DNA from: Sphaerotilus sulfidivorans
GTDB taxonomy: Bacteria; Pseudomonadota; Gammaproteobacteria; Burkholderiales; Burkholderiaceae_C
Direction: 5' to 3'
NCBI RefSeq assembly: GCF_013426975.1
Contig: NZ_JACCPY010000015.1
Span: 21,734-85,733, forward strand
Length of the DNA: 64,000 nt
Below the pieces are notes generated by a model that did no database searches, was not told where the DNA came from, and was given only the letters and a program-made list of their open reading frames with translations. Below are positions 23,326 to 35,924 of the stretch, one piece after another. Position numbers and translations under genes: made by a program. How positions within the stretch are numbered: the stretch's first letter is position 1; each line of letters starts with the position of its first letter.

Positions 23326-24398
23326 ATGGCCCGCATCGATCTCGACCTCGCCCATTCCTACCGCCCGAATCCGGCGCAGGACAGCGACTATGCGCTGCTG
23401 CCGTTGAAGATGAGCTTCGAGGACGGCGGCGCCTATGCGCTGCTCGGCCCTTCCGGCTGCGGCAAGAGCACCATGCTCAACATCATGTCGGGCCTGCTGG
23501 TGCCCTCGCACGGCAGCGTGAAGTTCGACGGCACCGACATGACCCGCGCCACGCCGCAGGAGCGCAACATCGCGCAGGTCTTCCAGTTCCCGGTGATCTA
23601 CGACACGATGACCGTGGCCGAGAACCTGGCCTTCCCGCTGAAGAACCGGCGCGTGCCGAGGGAGACCATCCGCCAGCGTGTCGGCCAGATCGCCGAAATG
23701 CTGGAGATGAGCCACCAGCTCGACCAGCGCGCCGCCGGCCTCTCGGCCGACCAGAAGCAGAAGATCTCGCTGGGCCGCGGGCTGGTGCGGCCTGACGTGG
23801 CGGCGGTGCTGTTCGACGAGCCGCTGACCGTGATCGACCCGCACCTGAAGTGGCAGCTGCGGCGCAAGCTCAAGCAGATCCATCACGAACTCAAGCTCAC
23901 GCTGATCTACGTCACCCACGACCAGGTGGAGGCGCTGACCTTCGCCGACCAGGTGGTGGTGATGACACGCGGCCGGGTGGTGCAGCAGGGCACGCCCGAC
24001 GCGCTGTTCGAGCGCCCGGCGCACACCTTCGTCGGCCACTTCATCGGCTCGCCGGGCATGAACTTCCTGCCCGCGACGCTGCAGGGCGAGGTGCTGAGCG
24101 TGGCCGGCCAGGTGCTGGGCCGCGCACCACGCGCGCTGCCGGCCGGCGCCGATCTGCGCCTGGGCATCCGCCCTGAATACCTGGCGCTGGACGCACCCGG
24201 CACCGCCGGCAGCCTGCCCGCCACCGTGCGCCAGGTGCAGGACATCGGCACCTATTTCCTGGTGACACTGGACCTGGCCGGCCAGCGCCTGAAGTCCCGC
24301 CTGCCGGCCGATGCCGTGCCGCCTGCGGCCGGCAGCCCCGTCGGTGCCCGGCTGCTGGGCGCCCACACCTGCTTCTATGCCAACGAGGAGCTGGTCGC

Positions 24399-24402
<4 letters not shown>
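23326..24402 (+). CDS. glpT: Glycerol ABC importer ATPase subunit 2 (GlpT, ABC type)
   Basis: Second ATPase, 358 residues from ATG 23326, one base after the glpS stop with GGGAGGT upstream. Walker A GPSGCGKST is canonical, Walker B is VLFDEPLTVID, and the H-loop YVTHDQVEALTF keeps its histidine. The signature motif is degenerate: LSADQKQKISLG instead of LSGGQ. This complements GlpS, which has a good signature but no H-loop histidine, so one composite site should be active and the other not. The C-terminal TOBE region (about 240-358) is normal. Not to be confused with the E. coli GlpT antiporter. Confidence 0.9.
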
Positions 24403-25287
<885 letters not shown>

Positions 25288-25295
<8 letters not shown>

Positions 25296-26100
25296 GCACC
25301 GTTTCCACAAGCGCTCGCTGTTCCTCGTCGCCTATCTGGTCTTCGCGCTGCTGCCCATCTACTGGATGGTCAACATGAGCTTCAAGACCAACGAGGAGAT
25401 TCTCTCGAGCTTCAGCCTCTGGCCGCAGCACTTCACCTGGGACAACTACCGGCTGATCTTCACCGACCCGAGCTGGTATTCGGGCTACATCAACAGCCTG
25501 ATCTATGTCGGCATCAACACGGTGATCTCGATCAGCGTGGCGCTGCCGGCCGCCTACGCCTTCAGCCGCTACAGCTTCCTGGGCGACAAGCATGTCTTCT
25601 TCTGGCTGCTGACCAACCGCATGACACCGCCAGCGGTGTTCCTGCTGCCCTTCTTCCAGCTCTACACCACCGTCGGGCTGATGGACACGCACATCGCGGT
25701 GGCGCTGGCGCACCTGCTGTTCAACGTGCCGCTGGCGGTCTGGATCCTGGAAGGCTTCATGTCGGGCATTCCGCGCGAGATCGACGAGACCGCCTACATC
25801 GACGGCTACAGCTTCCCGCGCTTCTTCATGACGATCTTCCTGCCGCTGATCAAGGCCGGCGTGGGCGTGGCGGCCTTCTTCTGCTTCATGTTCTCGTGGG
25901 TCGAGCTGCTGCTGGCGCGCACGCTCACCAGCGTCAACGCCAAGCCGATCGTCGCGACGATGACCCGCACCGTGTCGGCTTCCGGCATGGACTGGGCCAC
26001 GCTGGCGGCCGCCGGCGTGCTGACGATCGTGCCTGGCGCGATCGTGATCTGGTTCGTGCGCCACTACATCGCGAAGGGCTTCGCGATGGGCCGCGTCTGA
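25288..26100 (+). CDS. glpQ: Glycerol ABC importer permease (GlpQ)
   Basis: Second permease, 270 residues, MalG/UgpE-like. ATG 25288 lies 8 bp inside glpP with GGAGG 10 bp upstream. Helices start at LFLVAYLVFALLPIYWMVNM; the FKTNEEIL segment after TM1 and the coupling loop IDETAYIDGYSFPRFFMTIF (EAA-like) are in family positions. The C-terminus IWFVRHYIAKGFAMGRV is typical of this branch. Continuous with glpP and upstream of the small membrane protein. Confidence 0.93.
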
Positions 26101-26143
26101 GCCCCCCGCAACGGCCAAGGCGCCAGGCGCAAGGAGACAAGAG

Positions 26144-26452
26144 ATGTTCGATTGGATGGTCTGGACAACGCCGGTGGCGGTGTTCTTCGGCTGCATCGTG
26201 CTGATGCTGGCGGGCATGACGATGTGGGAGATCCGCTCCCCCACCCGACTGCGCAAGGGCTTTCTGCCGATCGCCACCACCCGCGGCGACCGGCTCTTCA
26301 TCGGCCTGCTGAGCGCGGCCTACATCAACCTGGCCTGGGTGGGCCTGGCCGGTCAGATCGCGCAATGGCTGTCGCTGGAGAACGAGCCCAGCATCTGGAT
26401 CAGCTTCGTCGCGTCGATGGGCGTGCTCGGGCTGGTGATGCGCAAGGGCTGA
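26144..26452 (+). CDS. DUF2160-family small membrane protein of the glycerol importer operon (GlpU position)
   Basis: Membrane protein of 102 residues with an AAGGAGA site 8 bp before ATG. Three hydrophobic segments are visible: TPVAVFFGCIVLMLAGM, FIGLLSAAYINLAWVGLAGQ and WISFVASMGVLGLVM. It sits between the permease and the binding protein, where glycerol ABC operons of Rhizobium and Burkholderiales carry a DUF2160 gene. The conserved position suggests a role in uptake or complex stability, but no mechanism is established that I know of. Confidence 0.85.
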   Translation: MFDWMVWTTPVAVFFGCIVLMLAGMTMWEIRSPTRLRKGFLPIATTRGDRLFIGLLSAAYINLAWVGLAGQIAQWLSLENEPSIWISFVASMGVLGLVMRKG

Positions 26453-26556
26453 GCGAGCACACGGCGAACACGACGACGAGGAATCCGGCCCGGGTGCTGC
26501 CCCGGGGCCGAGGGCCTCCACAAGAGAACGGGGCAGCGCCCATGAGGAGACAAGCG

Positions 26557-28290
<1,734 letters not shown>

Positions 28291-28330
28291 GTGCAGCGGC
28301 TCGCCAGCGCCGGCACCCACTGGACTCAGG

Positions 28331-28359
28331 CCGGGCATCATCCATGGGATGATGCCCGG
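28331..28359 (+). terminator. 13-bp perfect hairpin after glpV that abuts the helicase start
   Basis: Arms CCGGGCATCATCC and GGATGATGCCCGG (28331-28343, 28347-28359) enclose a 3-nt loop ATG. No T run follows. It lies 40 bp after the glpV stop and only 2 bp before the ATG of the helicase gene, occupying the space where a ribosome site would be; it may terminate the glp transcript and restrain helicase translation. Confidence 0.6.
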
Positions 28360-28361
28360 GC

Positions 28362-30416
28362 ATGAGCGCCGCCCCACGATCCCCCGACGACCTGGCCCCT
28401 GACGACGATCTCGCCGACCGCGCCGATCTGACCCGTCTCGCGCAGGTCGAGCAGGCGCTGCACGCGCTGCTGGACTCGGGCGATGCGGTGCTGGCGGCCG
28501 CGCTGCACGAACCGGCCCGCGCGCTGCGGCAGGCGCTGCAGCAGCTGCGCGACCGGGACCTGCTGCCGGGATCGGCCACCCACCGGGCGCTGCACCAGCA
28601 CCTGCTCGAGCCGCTGACGCCGGTGCAGCGCGCGCTGGTCTGCGCGCCGGACCGCGGCCACCAGCTGGTGCTGGCCGGGCCGGGATCGGGCAAGACGCGG
28701 GTGATCGCGCACCGCATCGCCTGGCTGCTGCAGGCGCGGCAGGTGCAGGCGCGGCAGATCGTCGCGCTGGCCTTCAACCGGGGCGCCGCCGCCGAGCTGC
28801 GCCAGCGCCTGCACGCGCTGGCCGGCGAGCCCGCGCGCGGCGTGACCGTGCTGACCCACCATGCGATGGCGCTGCGGCTGATCGGCCGAGCGCTGGCCGG
28901 CAGCGAGCAGGAGGACGTGCCGCTCGACTTCGCCCGCATGCTCGACGAGGCGGTGGCGCTGCTGCAGGCCGAACCCGAGCGGCCGCGCCCGACGCATCTC
29001 TTCGTCGACGAGTACCAGGACATGAGCCCGGCGCAGTACGCGCTGGTGGGCGCACTGGCCGGACCGCACACCCAGCTGATGGCGGTCGGCGACGACGACC
29101 AGACCATCTACGGCTTCGGCGGCGCCAGCATCGAGTTCATCCGGCGCTTTCGCGACGACTACGCGCCGGTGCGCACCACGCTGCTGCTGGAGAACTTCCG
29201 CTCGACCCCGCCCATCCTGGCGGTGGCCGAACGGCTGATCGCGCCGGTGGCCGAGCGCATGAAGGGCGCGGACGCGCCGGTGCACCGGGCCGCCTCGCGT
29301 CGGGACGAGCCGCCGGGCGCGCCGGTGCGGCTGATCGACGCGCCGGCCGAGGTCGGCCTGCAGGCGGCGCTGGTGCTGGACGCGGTGCGCCGATGCCTGG
29401 CCGAGGATGCCGCGCTGCGCCCGGGCGAGATCGCGGTGCTGGCGCGCACCCGGCGCAGCCTGGCGGCGCTGCAGGCGCTGTGCCTGCTCGAGGGCCTGCG
29501 CTGCGAGATCGCGCCGCGCCCGCAGGCCACCAGCCGCCTGACCGTGCTGCACACACGCGAGGGCCGGCGGCTGCTCGACCTTCTGGGGTGTCCGGCCCGA
29601 CCGCACCGCCGCGGCGCCGCACCGATGCGCTGGGCCAGTCTGCAGGCGCGACGCCGCCCGGCCCATCCGGTCTGGCAGGACCTGCTGCTGCTGGCCAACG
29701 AGCTGGCCCAGGTCGCGCCGGTGCGTGCGTCTGCGCCCGAGCTGGTCGAACAGCTGCACGCGCTGGCCCGCGAACCGCGCCGCGCCGGCAGCCCCCAGGC
29801 CCTGCGCCTGATGACCGCGCACGCCGCCAAGGGGCTGGAGTTCCGCCATGTCATCGTCATGGACTGCAACGACTGGCTGCCCGGCGACGACGAGCGCCGC
29901 CTGCTCTATGTCGCCGCCACCCGCGCGGTCGAGACGCTGACGCTGATGCGCGCACGCCCCTCGCGCCACGGCCTGCTCGATGACATCGGGCTGGAGGCGC
30001 TGCAGGAAGCCGGCCTGCTGGAGCCCCTGGCCGCGCCGACACCGGCAGAGCCGCCGGACGCACCGGTCTCGCACCGGCGCATGCTGCCGGTCAGCCCGGC
30101 CGACATCGACCTGGGACATGCCGGGCGCATGCCGCCGGGCCATGTGCTGCACGCGCGGCTGGCGCGGCTGGAGGCGGGCGACCCGGTGCGGCTGATCGGC
30201 CGGCGCATCGAGAACCTGCGCGGCGAGCCGATCGGCCAGCTCTCGCGCCGGGCCGGGGCGCTGGAGCGGCTGGCGCGTTCACCCGGCCTGCCCGGCCGGA
30301 TCACCGCGATCCTGGTGCGCCAGCGCGCGCAGGCCGGCGAGGCCTTCCGCGCCGACCTGCACTGCGAGCGCTGGGAAGTGCCGCTGATCGAGGTGGTGGT
30401 GGACGCGCCGGACTGA
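28362..30416 (+). CDS. UvrD/Rep-like superfamily 1 DNA helicase
   Basis: ATP-dependent 3'-5' DNA helicase of 684 residues. Walker A GPGSGKT at residues 106-112, motif Ia VALAFNRGAAAELRQR, motif II LFVDEYQDMSPAQYALV, motif III AVGDDDQTIYGFGGAS, motif IV LENFRSTPPIL, and the C-terminal motifs RLMTAHAAKGLEFRHVIV and LLYVAATRAVETLTL are all present. An N-terminal 85-residue helical stretch precedes the helicase core and the last 120 residues are unassigned. Shorter than UvrD (about 720). ATG 28362 has a hairpin instead of a Shine-Dalgarno site. Repair or plasmid-maintenance role unknown. Confidence 0.87.
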   Translation: MSAAPRSPDDLAPDDDLADRADLTRLAQVEQALHALLDSGDAVLAAALHEPARALRQALQQLRDRDLLPGSATHRALHQHLLEPLTPVQRALVCAPDRGHQLVLAGPGSGKTRVIAHRIAWLLQARQVQARQIVALAFNRGAAAELRQRLHALAGEPARGVTVLTHHAMALRLIGRALAGSEQEDVPLDFARMLDEAVALLQAEPERPRPTHLFVDEYQDMSPAQYALVGALAGPHTQLMAVGDDDQTIYGFGGASIEFIRRFRDDYAPVRTTLLLENFRSTPPILAVAERLIAPVAERMKGADAPVHRAASRRDEPPGAPVRLIDAPAEVGLQAALVLDAVRRCLAEDAALRPGEIAVLARTRRSLAALQALCLLEGLRCEIAPRPQATSRLTVLHTREGRRLLDLLGCPARPHRRGAAPMRWASLQARRRPAHPVWQDLLLLANELAQVAPVRASAPELVEQLHALAREPRRAGSPQALRLMTAHAAKGLEFRHVIVMDCNDWLPGDDERRLLYVAATRAVETLTLMRARPSRHGLLDDIGLEALQEAGLLEPLAAPTPAEPPDAPVSHRRMLPVSPADIDLGHAGRMPPGHVLHARLARLEAGDPVRLIGRRIENLRGEPIGQLSRRAGALERLARSPGLPGRITAILVRQRAQAGEAFRADLHCERWEVPLIEVVVDAPD

Positions 30417-30445
30417 GTCGCACGCCGCACCCCGCCGCGCTCATC

Positions 30446-31882
<1,437 letters not shown>

Positions 31883-31908
31883 GCCCGATTGTCGGTGCAG
31901 ATGCGGCT

Positions 31909-33936
31909 TCAGCCCCCTGGACCGAGATGCTCGGCCAGGAAAGCCTCCTGCAGCGCCAGGAACTGGCGCATCGGCCGACCCGCCACCCACCGGTGACCGA
32001 CCCCCGACTGCTCGACATGCTGCACCCGGCCGCCGGCGGCGCGCAGCGCCTCGGCCATGTCGCGGCTCTGGGACGCCGGCACGACCAGATCGTCGCTGCC
32101 GTGCACCAGCAGCACCGGCTTGCGGATGCGCTCGGCCTGCCGCAGCGGCGAGGCCTGGCGCAGTGCCTCGCGGTCGCCCCAGTAGCGGCCGATCATGCGT
32201 TCGGCGGCGGCCTGCCCGCCGAGAAAGCGGCTGGCGTGCAGGATGATCCCCGGCAGATCGAACACGCCCGCAAAGCTGATGGCGCAGCAGTAGCGCTGCG
32301 GCTCCTGCACCAGGCCCATCAGCGCGGCATAGCCGCCGTAGCTGGCGCCGGCGATGGCGATGCGGCGCGAGTCGGCCAGGCCCTGGGCCACCGCCCAGGC
32401 GGCCGCATCGCTCAGATCGTCCTGCATCTCGCGCCCCCAGCGGCGCAGGCCCGCCAGCAGAAAGCTGCGCCCGCGCCCGGTGGAGCCGCGGAAGTTGACC
32501 TCCAGCACCGCATGGCCGCGGCTGGCCAGGAACTCGCTCCACAGGTCGACCTCGTCGCCGCTCTCGGCCTGCGGGCCGCCGTGGGGCATCAGCACCAGCG
32601 AGCCCGCTCCGGTGCGGCCGGGCGGGCGTGTCAGCAGGGCCTCGATGCGCAGGCCGTCGCGGGCGACGAACTCGACCGGTCGCTTGCCCGCCAGCCGGTC
32701 GGTCAGCCGGGTCGGATACTGCTGCAGCAGCAGCGTCAGCGCAGGCGCGTCGCCGCGCTCGCCCAGGTAGTACTCGCCAGGCTGGGTGCCGCCGCTGCTG
32801 TGCACCAGATAGCGCAGGCCGTCGGCGCTGAAGGAGGTCAGCCGGTTGAACCGATCCGGCAGGGCCGCGTCCACCTCGCGGGCCAGCGCCTGCAGCGGCG
32901 CGTCCCACACGCCGGCCGCAGCCCCCAGCCGGCGGGCACGCCCGGCCGGCAGCACCCCGCCCAGCGCGCTGCGGCCCGGACGGCGCAGCGGCTCGGCTCC
33001 GAGATCGAAGCCGGACTGCGCCCGCAGCAGGCGCGGCTTCGGCGTCTCGTCATGCAGATCGACGCCGAAGACCGCCATGTGGTCCTGATGCTCGGCCAGC
33101 ACCAGCAGCGTCCAGGGATCGTCGTCGAAGCCCAGCGGCTGCACCGCATCGACCTCGGTGCCCTCCAGCGACCACAGCGTGCGCCAGCGCCCGCCATCCG
33201 GATCGCAGCCCAGGATCTCCAGGCGCTCGTCGACCTGGCGCCAGCCGATGCGAACCCGGTGCTGCGCATCGGTCATCCAGCGCCGCACCTGGCGCTGGGC
33301 CGGATGGACCTCGACGAAGCCGCCCTCGACCACATCCAGCCGCACCACCGCCGGCTCGGACCGGCCCGGCACCGGCGGCCGCTCGACCAGCACATGGCGA
33401 TCGTCTTCGGGCAGCAGATCGATGATGCGGCCCTGCATCTGCGCGTCGCTGCCGCCCTGACTGGCCGGTGGCGTCAGCAGCTTCAGGCCGCTGCCGTCCG
33501 GACGCACCGACAGCAGACGCCATTCGTCCAGCAGCAGGCCCTGGCGAGGCCGTGCCACCCGGGTGTGCACCAGCAGCCGGTCGGATCCGGACCAGACGAT
33601 CCGCTCCATCGCCACGCCGGGCAGCTGGCGCAGCACCAGCACCGGGCGGTCACCGTCGACCGGCCGCGACACCAGCGCATTGATGCCGTCCAGATGCACC
33701 AGCCCGGCGAGCTGGCGGCCATCGGGCGACAGCTCGAGCTGGCTCATGCGCGGCGGCTCGGCGAAGGCGTCCAGCGGCAGCGGCTGCATGGCACCGGCCG
33801 CATCGGCAGCCACCGCCCGGGCCGGCCACAGGCCCGGCGGCAGCATCGCCGCGACACCCAGCACGACCATCCGGGCCAGGCCACGGCGGCGCCCCGGATC
33901 GGTGACAGAACAGGAGGGCAGATCAGACGAAGTCAC
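31909..33936 (-). CDS. S9 family prolyl-oligopeptidase-like serine peptidase, probably exported
   Basis: Serine hydrolase of 675 residues. The catalytic triad is visible in the C-terminal alpha/beta-hydrolase domain: Ser532 in GASYGGYAALMG, Asp615/616 in LLVHGSDDLVVP and His648 in GVGHRWVAG. The N-terminal half (about 60-400) fits a beta-propeller, starting MSQLELSPDGRQLAGLVHL. A leader with basic residues (GRRRGLARMVVLGVAAML...ARAVAA) suggests export. The start is GTG 33936, forming a GTGA overlap with the small gene upstream; ATG 33870 is an alternative that would shorten the leader. Specificity (prolyl, acylaminoacyl) cannot be decided. Confidence 0.87.
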   Translation of the reverse strand: MTSSDLPSCSVTDPGRRRGLARMVVLGVAAMLPPGLWPARAVAADAAGAMQPLPLDAFAEPPRMSQLELSPDGRQLAGLVHLDGINALVSRPVDGDRPVLVLRQLPGVAMERIVWSGSDRLLVHTRVARPRQGLLLDEWRLLSVRPDGSGLKLLTPPASQGGSDAQMQGRIIDLLPEDDRHVLVERPPVPGRSEPAVVRLDVVEGGFVEVHPAQRQVRRWMTDAQHRVRIGWRQVDERLEILGCDPDGGRWRTLWSLEGTEVDAVQPLGFDDDPWTLLVLAEHQDHMAVFGVDLHDETPKPRLLRAQSGFDLGAEPLRRPGRSALGGVLPAGRARRLGAAAGVWDAPLQALAREVDAALPDRFNRLTSFSADGLRYLVHSSGGTQPGEYYLGERGDAPALTLLLQQYPTRLTDRLAGKRPVEFVARDGLRIEALLTRPPGRTGAGSLVLMPHGGPQAESGDEVDLWSEFLASRGHAVLEVNFRGSTGRGRSFLLAGLRRWGREMQDDLSDAAAWAVAQGLADSRRIAIAGASYGGYAALMGLVQEPQRYCCAISFAGVFDLPGIILHASRFLGGQAAAERMIGRYWGDREALRQASPLRQAERIRKPVLLVHGSDDLVVPASQSRDMAEALRAAGGRVQHVEQSGVGHRWVAGRPMRQFLALQEAFLAEHLGPGG

Positions 33937-34322
33937 GGCATGAAACGCAGAGGAGAGTCGGAGAACGCAGCCAGCCGGCGCGACAGCGTCTGCAGCCGCG
34001 CCGCGCTCGCATCATCGCCGACCAGGCTGCCCAGCCGGCTCATCGGACGGCTGCAGGAGGCCAGGCAGCTCATGCGCCAGGCCACCGGCAGCATCACGTC
34101 GTCGGCGCTGTCGAGCAGCAGACTCAGACAGCGATCATGCACATGCCAGGCGCGGCAGGCATCACGGGCGGCGAGCTGGTCGGCCAGATCCAGATGAATG
34201 CGGATCAGGCCCGGATCATCCGGATACAGGCCGAGCCGGATGCACATGCCCAGGCGCAGCCAGGGATCGGTCAGCGCAGCCCAGCGCGCCGGGCTGGGAC
34301 GGGAGAAGGGCGAGCGGCTCAT
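33933..34322 (-). CDS. Uncharacterised small protein at the 3' end of the heme uptake cluster
   Basis: A 129-residue frame starting 4 bp after the hmuV remnant and ending in a GTGA overlap with the S9 peptidase gene. Helical, with DPWLRLGMCIRLGLYPDDPG then [20 protein letters not shown] and LLLDSADDVMLPVAWRMSC; several Cys and Trp; no signal peptide or metal motif recognised. Codon use matches neighbours and overlaps on both sides suggest a real gene. Position suggests co-transcription with heme genes, possibly a heme-handling accessory protein, but this is a guess. Confidence 0.55.
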   Translation of the reverse strand: MSRSPFSRPSPARWAALTDPWLRLGMCIRLGLYPDDPGLIRIHLDLADQLAARDACRAWHVHDRCLSLLLDSADDVMLPVAWRMSCLASCSRPMSRLGSLVGDDASAARLQTLSRRLAAFSDSPLRFMP

Positions 34323-34326
34323 CAGA

Positions 34327-34737
34327 TCAGGAACTCCAGCGATGGCGGGCCGGTACCAGCGCCGGCCCGTCGGGCGTGTCGACCCGGTGGAAATCGATGC
34401 GGTAGAGCGACTGCAGCGCCTGGCGCACCCGCTCGTCGCCCGCATCGGCCGGCAGGTCGAGCATGCGGCCGTCCGGCCCGAGCAGCCACAGCCGCCCGAA
34501 GTGACCGAGCGCGAGCTGCACGTCATGCAGCACCGCCAGCAGCGCATGACCGCGCCTGCGGGCGAAATCGGTGATCGCCGCCATCAGCTCGAGCTGCAGG
34601 CCGGGATCGAGCGCGGCCAGCGGCTCGTCGACCAGCAGCAGCCCGGCCTCGACATCCCAGAGCTGGGCGAAGACCCGCGCCAGCTGCACCCGCGCCTGCT
34701 CGCCGCCCGACAGCGTGTCGAAGCGCCGGCCGCACAG
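34327..34737 (-). pseudogene. hmuV: hmuV remnant: C-terminal half of the heme importer ATPase
   Basis: The frame carries RRFDTLSGGEQARVQLARVF, Walker B LLLVDEPLAALDPG, the switch AVLHDVQLALG and the C-terminal tail to PARHRWSS, i.e. the second half of a HmuV-type ABC ATPase. The first half (Walker A, Q-loop) is absent: directly upstream the sequence becomes the N-terminal part of HmuU in another frame. The join is near 34,728-34,740 and looks like a single deletion removing the hmuU 3' end and hmuV 5' end. It cannot encode a working ATPase. Confidence 0.8.
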
Positions 34738-34997
34738 GCCGCGCCGCTGCTGACGCCCAGCAGCCCGGGATCGGCCAGCGGATTGCGGAACAGCGCCTGC
34801 GTCAGCGCGCCGCCCAGCCCCAGGCCCGCGCCGACCAGCAGCGCGAAGACGATGCGCGGCAGCCGCAGATGCCACAGCACATGGGCACCCGCGCCTGGGG
34901 TCTCGGTGCCCGGCGGCGCCAGCCAGTCGTCCAGCCCCACCGGCACCGCACCGAAGCGAGAGGCCAGCAGCACCGCCAGCACCAGCGCAGCCGCCAC
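34738..34997 (-). pseudogene. hmuU: hmuU remnant: N-terminal part of the heme importer permease
   Basis: From GTG 34997 the frame reads AAALVLAVLLASRFGAVPVG, then HVLWHLRLPRIVFALLVGAG and FRNPLADPGLLGVSSGAA, the first membrane helices and coupling motif of FecCD-type heme permeases. It then runs out of homology at the join with hmuV. Between the hmuT stop and 34997 the same frame has no ATG; an ATG at 35061 overlapping the hmuT stop is one frame off, so a second frameshift near the start is possible. The missing two thirds include most membrane helices. Confidence 0.75.
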
Positions 34998-35057
34998 CGC
35001 GCCGGGCAGCCAGGCCGGGCGCGAACGCCCCTGCCGATCGAGGCGCGGGCAGCGCGC

Positions 35058-35924
35058 TCATGCCAGCGACCGCTGCAGCGCGGCATCGAGCTGGCGCAGC
35101 GCCTCGGGCAGGCGCGGGCCGAAGCCCAGCAGCAGCATCGTCTCCATCGCCACCACCCGGCCGGCGCGGGCCGCCGGCGTGTCGGCCAGACCGGGCTGGC
35201 GCAGCAGCCCGGCCGCGCCACCGGCGGCCTTCAGGGCCGGCTCGGTGGTCAGGATCAGGTCCGGCCGGGCCAGCAGCGCGCCCTCCGGCGTCAGCGGCTT
35301 GTAGCCGGAAAAGCCGTCGATCGCGTTGCTGACGCCGGCATAGTCCAGCATCGCCTGCGCGGCGGTGTCACGCCCGGCCACCATCGTGCTGGCATGCGAC
35401 ATCAGGAACAGCACCCGCGGCGGCGGCGCCTTCGGCCGCGCGACGATGGCGCCGCGCACCTGGGTCCAGTCGCGCTGCAGCCGCTCCGCCAGCGCGGCGG
35501 CGCGTGCGGGCTGACCCAGCAGGGAGCCGACCTGGCGCACCCGCTCGACCACACCCTCGAAGCGATGGCGCGACGGCAGCAGCTCCACCGCCACGCCGGC
35601 GGCCGCGATCTGGCGCAGCACCGCCGGCGGACCCGCCTCGTCGGTGGCCAGCAGCCGGGTCGGCGCCAGCGACAGGATGCCCTCGGCCGACAGCGCGCGC
35701 GCATAGCCGATCGACGGCAGCCGGCCCAGCGCGGCCGGGAAGGTCGAAGTGGTGTCGACACCGACCAGCAGCGACTGCAGGCCCAGCGCGCAGACCGTCT
35801 CGCTGAGCGCGCCGCCGGCGCAGACCACCCGCTCGGCCGGCCGGGCCGCACCCGCCCGGCCGGGCCACAGCGAAACCGCAGCCGCAGCAGCCGTCAGCCC
35901 CAGCCACTGGCGACGCGCGTTCAT
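35058..35924 (-). CDS. hmuT: Periplasmic heme-binding protein of an ABC importer
   Basis: Solute-binding protein of 288 residues with a signal peptide MNARRQWLGLTAAAAAVSLW cleaved near AGA-ARP. It has the class III binding-protein pattern: ERVVCAGGALSETVCALGLQ, LVGVDTTSTFPAALGRLPSI, YARALSAEGILSLAPTRLLA, a long linking helix (RVRQVGSLLGQPARAAALAE) and the second lobe NAIDGFSGYKPLTPEGALLA. It starts with an ATGA overlap on hmuS. It would capture heme delivered by the outer-membrane receptor, but its permease and ATPase genes downstream are broken. Confidence 0.9.
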   Translation of the reverse strand: MNARRQWLGLTAAAAAVSLWPGRAGAARPAERVVCAGGALSETVCALGLQSLLVGVDTTSTFPAALGRLPSIGYARALSAEGILSLAPTRLLATDEAGPPAVLRQIAAAGVAVELLPSRHRFEGVVERVRQVGSLLGQPARAAALAERLQRDWTQVRGAIVARPKAPPPRVLFLMSHASTMVAGRDTAAQAMLDYAGVSNAIDGFSGYKPLTPEGALLARPDLILTTEPALKAAGGAAGLLRQPGLADTPAARAGRVVAMETMLLLGFGPRLPEALRQLDAALQRSLA

